From positions 79,417-143,416 of the forward strand of contig JAVTVY010033758.1 of NCBI GenBank assembly GCA_036873755.1: a stretch of 64,000 nt of DNA, read 5' to 3'. The stretch's first letter is position 1. Each line of letters opens with the position of its first letter. The notes under the pieces were generated by a model that saw nothing but the letters and a program-made list of their open reading frames with translations, ran no database searches and was not told the origin of the DNA. Source of the stretch: Hanleya hanleyi. Lineage: Eukaryota > Mollusca > Polyplacophora > Lepidopleurida > Hanleyidae. Shown here piece by piece: positions 57,553-64,000 of the stretch. The translations under genes were made by a program, and so were the position numbers.

Positions 57553-57784
57553 CATTGAGAAATAATCGGTCTTCCTGGGACTTTTATAGCTTTAATTAAT
57601 ATATATATATTTATGAAATTAATAGGATCTCTGGTTGTAAGTATGGATTCCTCAACTCAGTAAACGCTGATCCATGGAGACGCATCCACAGTAAATTGGT
57701 GTAAACTCAGACACAAACTCAACTCAGTAAACTTTTATCCATGGAGTTGCACCCACAGTTAACTGGTATTGACTCGCACTGGCG

Positions 57785-58240
57785 GATTTCAGCTTAGTCT
57801 ACTTGGCTTGGGCGATATGAGGCCTGAGTAGGGCCCAGTTTAGTCCCCTTCTAATACCCATTGGGTTGCGGAGCTTCGCACAATGTTTTGACGTCAAACT
57901 ATACTAGAAAATGCAAAAAATAAAATAAATAAAAATCTAAGATGGTCGTTTTTGGTGACGTCATATTCTAAAAATGAATTTTTGGGGTCGATTTTTCGGT
58001 GAGATTGTCGAAAATTTTCATTCTTCAAAAAAGTATTATACGAGTGAAATAAAGTGGTTTTGATGACGAACATTTCGGTGACACCCGCATGACCGCAATT
58101 TATCTTGAAGTGTTATGCAAATAGACTCACAATGACCCCATTATGATAGGCTATATTCACCAGCAGAGTGCCAGCTCTTATTTTTTGCCATTTTGGTGAT
58201 AGCTTAGAAAGTTTGGGATTGGGCATAACGCTAGGGTTCA
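57785..58240 (-). mobile_element. piggyBac-like MITE, copy 15 (reverse, degraded)
   Basis: Complementary landmarks in order are ACTTGGCTTGGGCGATATGAGGCCTG, CTAGAAAATGCAAAAAATA, AAGATGGTCGTTTTTGGTGACGTCATATTC, CAATGACCCCATTATGATAGGCTA and GGTGATAGCTTAGAAAGTTTGGGA. Terminal TTAA motifs are gone. Confidence 0.6.
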
Positions 58241-58920
58241 TAGGTACATGTGTGATTACATGATCGATAAAATAAGTTTGCCCCAGAGAAATGTTTCTGC
58301 CCGTGAGTCGAGTAATATATGTAAACCATAAACCATATATATATAGGATACCTTATATCACAGGGGTCCTAAATATGATACTATAAGCTTTTATATTAAT
58401 TTGCATTAGCTGTACAGACAATACACCATACGGTTGCCTTGTAAACTATGTGAAACTAGATGTGGCGGGGGAGGGGATTAAATGTTGAGACGGACATATA
58501 GTTACATATAGAATAAAACGAATATTATGAGTATGCTGTGGATTCCTCTACTACTCAGGTGGTATATTGTGTAGTGATAGTCATTTGTCGGTATTCATCT
58601 CGCCTTATATCTTTACGTGTATATATTTGTATCAATGTATTGCAAAATGTGTAAACTGTTGTATAGATAGAAGCAAATATTTGCGTTGACATACCCCATT
58701 AATCCATTGCTTTGTATGTCGCGGTAAATTTGGTTCTGTTAACGGGGCTTGAATTATATACAGGCTGAGACAAACTTTACTATAACGATTCAGATAGAGG
58801 AGTGTTATAAATGGATACGTTCAACTGGTCTTATATCATGGCTGAAAAATTCATTTTTGTTGTAAGTGACAGCCAGTTGGTACTCAGTATTAACCAGTAT
58901 TAATCGAAATATACCATTTG
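58241..58920. other. Intergenic DNA
   Basis: AT-rich with ATATATAT tracts; no gene supported. Confidence 0.35.
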
Positions 58921-58923
58921 TAG

Positions 58924-59247
58924 GGCTTGGGCCTGGCCTATCTGATAGATACAACGCCAGTAATTTGTGTATTGTTGTTTTTAATTGTACATTTAACTAT
59001 ATGTTATTCTTACCGCACATTAGGTGACTTTATTTACATCTCTGACATATGCAATTTTCCTTTACATACTACTTTAGATCCACTGACGTATATTTGTTTA
59101 CAACTAGCCATTTTCATTAGCATACTGATATCCAAGTATTGGATAAATGATATTTTCGCTGGTGGCACACAGACGACTGAATCGACTGTTGACAGTAATC
59201 CTTCTGGCCCTGAACATGCACTAAAGTACATATTTCTAAATGATTGA
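58924..59247 (+). other. Hydrophobic frame overlapping the LINE ORF2 start
   Basis: A 107-codon frame without an ATG at its head, rich in Leu/Ile/Phe (segments PVICVLLFLIVHLTIC and ICLQLAIFISILIS could span membranes), ends in TGA inside ATGATTGA, where the LINE ORF2 ATG begins. The overlap resembles ORF1/ORF2 coupling in LINEs, but the composition is unlike usual nucleic-acid-binding ORF1 proteins. It could be chance or captured sequence. Confidence 0.25.
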
Positions 59248-59680
59248 TACGGTTGATATAGTTTCCATGAACTGTCAAGGGTTGGCTGATACTTCCAAAA
59301 GATATGACGTTTTCCATTATTTAAGAAAGAAAAAATACAACATAATATGTTTGCAAGACACCCATACAGACAAATATACCGAAAAGCTTTTAAGATTTGA
59401 ATGGGGGGCAGACGCCTAGGCAAGTCCTTTTAAATCCAATGCTCGAGGAATTTTGATACTTATTAACAACAATTTTGACTACAAAGTAAATAGAATAGAA
59501 ACAGATCCGAACGGAAACTATTTAATAATCAGTCTTACGATTTGCGACACATCAGTAACAATTGCTAATATTTATGGACCAAACACGGATAAGCCTAGCT
59601 TTTATAACACAGTTAACAAATTAATAAATGACATTGGAAATTCATCTGTAGTAATTTGTGGCGATTGGAATATGGTATAA
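59242..59680 (+). pseudogene. LINE endonuclease domain, partial
   Basis: APE-type endonuclease landmarks appear in order: SMNCQGL (metal-binding Asn), IICLQDTHT (the usual catalytic Glu of LQETH is Asp here), a stop at ~59418, then GILILIN, IANIYGPN and VICGDWNMV. It stops right after GDWNMV; the terminal SDH-type segment and the following linker are missing, with the next homologous sequence (KAEWADMGEKPTR) starting at 59682. This is a deletion of several hundred bases relative to the family. Confidence 0.8.
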
Positions 59681-59681
59681 A

Positions 59682-60788
59682 GCTGAGTGGGCTGACATGG
59701 GGGAAAAACCAACAAGGTAATTTTAGGTCTGGAGAAAACAACTATACAAAAAAAACGTTGACAAATCTAACTTTAGACACTGGAGAAAATATTTACGACA
59801 GTAAGAAAATAACGAAATAACGAACGAGTAGAAAAGATTCTATGAAAACTTATACACCAAGAAAGATATATGTGCAAATGAGGACGAAATTAGAAATGTT
59901 CTGAGCACGTTCGATATCACAAGACTGAATACAGAAGAATCGGAGGTATTAGAGGGGGAGATAACTTTCGAAGAACTGTCAATAGCTCTGAAACATTCGA
60001 AAAACGGTAAAAACCCCGGTTCTTGATGGATTTCCCGCTGAATTTTTAAAAATGTTCTGGAAGAATATAGGTAAGTTTGTACTGCGCGCAATAAATTGTG
60101 GATACAAAAGTGGTAAACTGACTACAAGTGCGCGTCATGGTGTAATCACCTGTCTTCCCAAGCCCGGTAAGCCTAGAAATCTGCTAAAGAATTGGAGACC
60201 CATAACTTTATTAAACGTCATTTATAAACTTGCATCGTCATGCATATCAAGCAGAATAAAAACAGTCCTTGATCAATTAATAAGTGAAGATCAAAAAGGG
60301 TTCGTTCAGGGGAGATATATAGGGCAGAATATTAGAATCATTTATGATTTGATGTTGAATACTAGAGAAAACGACATTCCTGGGCTACTTTTACTAATCG
60401 ACTTCGAAAAAGCTTTCGACTCTGTTTCATGGGCATTTATTGATGAAATTCTTAAACGCTATAACTTTGGGGTTTCAATTAGAAGTTGGGTTAAAACATT
60501 CTACAACGATATAAAAACTTGTGTAATCCAAAACGGCATTTGTCCTCCTTCTATTCGAACAGCCGAGGATGCAGACAAGGAGATCCGATATCACCATATC
60601 TATCTATATTGTGCGCCGAGATATTGGGAGTAATGGTTCGTCAGGATAAAGATGTAACGGGCATAATGGTAGGCCAGGTGGAATACAAAATCAGCCAATA
60701 TGCTGATGACACTCAGCTAACCCTTGATGGTTATGAGCTTTCGCTCAGGAAAGCGTTATCGATTCTGGACAGTTTTTACAAACTTTAA
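59682..60788 (+). pseudogene. LINE reverse transcriptase domain, frameshifted
   Basis: Landmarks are EWADMGEKPTR, FYENLYTKKD, LKHSKNGKNPGS, ITCLPKPGKPRNLLKNWRPI, SEDQKGFVQGRYIGQN, LLIDFEKAFDSVSW (first catalytic Asp, ~60400), CRQGDPISPYL (~60575) and ISQYADDTQLTLDG (catalytic Asp pair, ~60695). A stop/frameshift near 60025 and another at ~60570 break the frame. After LDSFYKL (60788) the family's LKIN..KT segment is deleted. Confidence 0.85.
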
Positions 60789-62043
60789 AATGTTAGGTAT
60801 AAAATTCTCATCTATAAAATTTCTGGATATTTGGAAAATAAATTATCTAGCCAAACTAGAAGACCTGAAAAGAGAATTGAGTAAATGGAAAATGAGAAAT
60901 TTAACGTTATTGGGTAAGATTACTGTATTAAAATCGTCAGCTTTGTCCAAACTGACCCACCTATTTCTTGCTTTGCCCAACCCACCAGACGACTTCATCC
61001 AGACACTTAATAATATTCTTTTTAAATTCCTTTGGAACGGAGGTAGCTACAGAATACAACGGAAAATTATTACACAGGATTATAAAAACGGGGGATTACG
61101 CATGGTGAACATAGTGAACTTCATTCATAGCTTGAAAATCTCATGGATAAGAAGACTTTTGCTGCATAACCGAAAATGGAACGATCTCATAGGCATTGAA
61201 GCAGATACAATGCAAAATATTTGGAGCTTGGGTAACGAGTATCTTAAAATTATAATACCAACAATACCAAACTCTTTCTGGAGAGGCGTATTTTGCGCCT
61301 GGTACCGCGTGAGAAAACAAATAATCCCAAGTGAAATAAACGACCTGGTTAATGAACCACTCTGGTACAATAACAACTTGAGGCAACCAAATCTATTCAT
61401 TAAAAATTGGTACCAGAATAATATTAGATATATTCGTGATATCCTCAGTTCCGATGGTAACTTCATATCACATAAAGAAATAAAAAGTAAATACAATATC
61501 AAAGGCAGGTACTTGGAATATATTCGCATCGTCTCAAGTATTGATAAGAAATGGAAGTCAGAGATATGTCAAAAGTTCCAAGATGTGATGATATTCACTC
61601 CGCCGATCAGTGCAGAGAAAAAATTATTGATCAAGGAAACCAAGGGATGTAGATTTTTTTATGATTTATTAAATGGGGAAGAGGGATTAATAATTAAATC
61701 TGCGAACAAATGGAAAGAAATATTAAATACTAAAATTGACTGGAAATGCACATATAAAAATACATTCAGCAGCACTGGTTATACAAAGCTAAGAAATATG
61801 CAATATAAGATCTTGTGAATTTTGTGCACAAACTCGCTATTGTATACTATAGGTAAACGTGATGATAATCTATGTTTTTATTGTAATGCAGAAAAAGAAT
61901 CTATTGAACATCTACTATTTTTGTGCCGTATCACATGGCATTTTTGGGACCAAGTGCAAGAATGGTTTAAAAGTTTTGAATTAAAAGTTAAAATTACTCC
62001 AGAAAAAATGTATGCGGGTGGGATGGCGAGCAACAATGTCTGA
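60789..62043 (+). pseudogene. LINE C-terminal domain
   Basis: One 364-codon frame spans most of this part, including LSKWKMRNLTLLGKITVLKS, LPNPPDDFIQTLNNILFKFLWNG and GGLRMVNIVNFIHSLKISWI, as in L1/Tx1 proteins. After a TGA at 61816-61818 it continues in frame with LCFYCNAEKESIEHLLFLC, a C-x2-C...H-x4-C zinc-knuckle-like motif. It is the longest undisturbed frame in the window, but it starts mid-protein after a deletion. Confidence 0.85.
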
Positions 62044-62541
62044 ATACGTTGGTTTTGTTAACAAAGCAATATATCTATAGTAACAAGTTCAGGTCATCAA
62101 ATCTGAATTTGAATGCTCTTTTAAATAAATTTCACAGTCATTATCAACTCGAGAAATATATCTCTGGCATAAGCAATACAATGGACAAGTTTAGCAGAAA
62201 TGGACTATGTACGGAAAGGTAATCGAGAGTCTGAAACGTTAAAAATTCGAAAGGTAAAATAATAGGTCGCACTAATTGTCAACCAACATTTAACCAGCCA
62301 AAAAATATAGGTGGCTATTATTAATTGTGTATCCTCCTAATACGTCACCTAATAATGGATAGTTTCTATGTAGTAATTATGTTTGTTTGTATGTATATAT
62401 GTAACAAGTGAGTCTCGAAGGTTTCCAGATCACTTTCATGTTTGTTGGTGGTTTGTATATATGTCAATGTGTAAAATGTCTGTATGTGTGCGTCTGTATA
62501 TATGTATGTACATTGCATTATCATAATAAAAAAAAAAATTA

Positions 62542-62885
62542 TATGTAAACCAAATAGTTTGATTGTTAAAATATCTAAGTCTAACTAACAATATCGCTGG
62601 CGGTCAATATCACCCGTACTGGGATCACCCGTACTGGGGTCCATTAACGTTGTATTTTCCCAGTTTGAAACGAATAGGACACTGTTGACCACTTCAGCCA
62701 ACCTGGCATGAACAAGTGATTACTTTTTCAATATAAAAACTATCACACAGAGATTTTTCAGATAATCACTGTACGGGTTTAAACCACGTTTCGCTGTACA
62801 TCAACATATTACTTTCGCGATTTCTCAATTTTAATAATTTCACGGCATGTAGGTTTCGCGAGTGACGATAGAACTGTAATTACAG
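62542..62885. other. Intergenic DNA
   Basis: ATCACCCGTACTGGG is directly repeated at ~62608 and ~62624. No gene supported. Confidence 0.35.
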
Positions 62886-63070
62886 GCAGTTCACCAGATG
62901 TTTCAGTTGGCAATCTCGAGAAAAAATGCAACATGGTCATGCTCCAGGAATGGATTAACCAGCAAAGCCATGAGTTAACGTCTGACCGTTACCACACAGT
63001 GTGCAGACAAAAAAAAACGTCTGAAGTCTTAAAGGAGTACTTACCTTATTTTATATTGGCTCCTATTACA
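62886..63070 (+). CDS. Candidate exon or transposon coding fragment
   Basis: Open from a possible acceptor (GTAATTACAG, ending 62885) to a possible donor (ACAAAG/GTTAGA at 63071). The frame reads ...VMLQEWINQQSHELTSD, VCRQKKTSEVLKEYLPYF, an amphipathic, protein-like stretch of about 61 codons. The part coding LKEYLPYF (TTAAAGGAGTACTTACC) recurs inverted at 63835-63857, so it may belong to a repeated element and not to a host gene. No family recognised. Confidence 0.3.
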
Positions 63071-63860
63071 AAGGTTAGATTCTTAAAGAAATATAACCAA
63101 CAATTTAACTGTCGTTGAGGGCGACAATCTATTATTTTTATTACAATTTGTGAAGCCATGTTTCCGCTTTGAGGTCAACGTGGGCGCCGCCATGTTGCCT
63201 GTGGGATGACGTCACTGATGACGTCAGCATTCAGGACAACGTCACGGCTAACGCTTGATCCAGGGACGATCCAACTACGGAGATTTGAATTACTCCGAGT
63301 AAGAGTTCAATTCGAGAATAAAACTGGCGCGGCAAATCCAACGGGGATAATTCCGAAAAGGAAAGTGGTTTAGGTTATCTCCACCATATGAATAATTTCT
63401 TCTCCAAGTCTTTCAACTAAGACTTGCCCGATTCAATTTGGACAAAATTTGAAGCTGAGCGTTAAACTAAAAGAGCGTCCTCTGCAATTGTCCAGTGCTT
63501 CTAAGTTCGTAAACATTTTCATGATTACACTTCAACTACTAAAATCAACTAGAATGTCAGTGGATTTACTCGGTTCCTTCTCGTGCGAATTATCGGCATG
63601 ACCAACACGATCAACCTTAAATCTCCATGACGTTGTGACGTTTTTAGATGAGTATACACTCACTTCCGCTGATCTAAAAACGTCACGCAGTGCTGCAATG
63701 GCGGCGCCCAGTGCACGCCGTGGCGAGCAACAAAATATTCAATATTTCTTTTATTTCGCATTCTATCAACGTAAGTTTAATATAATAAGGTTTGGAATAC
63801 GATTGCTGATAAATATAATCACACTCAAAAATAAGGTAAGTACTCCTTTAAAGGTGAACT
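63028..63860. repeat. Diverged inverted arms with CRE motifs and donor-like ends
   Basis: TTAAAGGAGTACTTACCTTATTTT (63031-63054) is mirrored by AAAATAAGGTAAGTACTCCTTTAA (63829-63852). In both arms the sequence then runs ~150 bp to GGGCGCCGCCATG (63182) and its complement ATGGCGGCGCCCA (63698). The space between holds GATGACGTCACTGATGACGTCAGC (63205-63228), two CRE motifs, and a 15-bp perfect inverted repeat GTGACGTTTTTAGAT (63635-63649/63672-63686). It could be an old palindromic transposon or a bidirectional promoter with divergent first exons. Confidence 0.5.
63698..63770 (+). CDS. Candidate first exon (MAAPSARRGEQQ...)
   Basis: ATGGCGGCGCCCAGTGCACG begins a 24-codon frame (MAAPSARRGEQQ, then NIQYFFYFAFYQ) that ends at a consensus donor C/GTAAGT (63771). 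CpG-rich start and nearby CRE motifs would suit a promoter-proximal exon. The position inside an inverted-repeat arm makes transposon origin equally likely. Confidence 0.3.
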
Positions 63861-64000
63861 GCAAAGCTTTTAATTTTATCTAAATTGTTGCTTATATACA
63901 TCTTGTCTTATGTGACATAACTTTTATACGTTTTGGGGGCAAAGATAGTTGGCAAAATTGTACTAATAACAATATTTAAGTTATCCTGTTATAAATCCGT
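63861..64000. other. Window edge
   Basis: Nothing recognised. Any exon following 63770 would lie beyond the window. Confidence 0.3.

Larger units (their letters stand above)
59242..62541 (+). mobile_element. L1/Tx1-like LINE with A-rich tail
   Basis: ORF2 begins at ATGATTGATACGGTTGATAT (59242), runs through endonuclease, reverse transcriptase and C-terminal domains to 62043, and is followed by ~490 bp of 3' sequence ending CATTATCATAATAAAAAAAAAAA at about 62541. The endonuclease start and RT style (RQGDPISPYL, YADDT) fit the L1 superfamily, Tx1-like branch. Two internal deletions and several frameshifts make it inactive. The element is unrelated to the CR1-like LINE at 46-49 kb. Confidence 0.85.

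Overview
The window looks like repeat-dense nuclear DNA of an invertebrate animal. The evidence is spliced coding exons with GT-AG borders, two decayed non-LTR retrotransposons, tRNA-derived SINEs and many non-autonomous DNA transposons. The SINE tails (a ...CACTCACT-type 3' end and a conserved CTCCGGGTACTCCGG core), the ACATGTACATGTA-rich spacers and an astakine/prokineticin-like secreted protein suggest a marine lophotrochozoan, most likely a mollusc. The phylum is an inference. There is no bacterial or organellar content and no CRISPR array. The only RNA-gene-like sequences are tRNA-derived SINE heads.

Layout. 1-11 kb is intergenic, with five copies of a TTAA-flanked, piggyBac-like MITE, a 415-bp hairpin, 61-bp minisatellites, a foldback element built from about 21 copies of a GATATC-centred palindrome, and a relic resembling the leader and intron of the secreted-protein gene. 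11.35-18.82 kb is a near-perfect tandem duplication of a 3,734-bp unit. Each unit carries decayed fragments of one multicopy transposon-like gene on both strands. 18.05-25.24 kb is a 7.19-kb non-autonomous element with CACTGTAAAAAC ends, TA target duplication, AACGTTGAACC subterminal arrays and an internal 164-bp satellite. It is nested in that foldback structure, whose far arm lies at 25.24-26.03 kb. 26.7-31.6 kb holds the best host coding sequence: a two-exon, 127-residue, 10-cysteine secreted protein, flanked by an Ig-like exon on the minus strand and an unassigned exon on the plus strand. 35-41 kb has a perfect 145-bp tandem duplication, an 810-bp segment repeated at 49-50 kb, one end of a second CACTG-type element and a coiled-coil coding remnant. 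42.09-44.84 kb is a 2.74-kb long-inverted-repeat transposon with a 6-bp target duplication and a SINE in its spacer. 46.1-48.97 kb is a 5'-truncated CR1/Jockey-like LINE. 49-58 kb is full of MITEs and SINEs. 59.2-62.54 kb is an L1/Tx1-like LINE. 63-63.9 kb has diverged inverted arms with CRE motifs and candidate splice donors.

Little of the window works together as a pathway. Its main content is a stack of nested insertions, several of which can be ordered because an uninterrupted relative (empty site) lies in the same window. Functional calls rest on reading translations by eye. No database search was possible.
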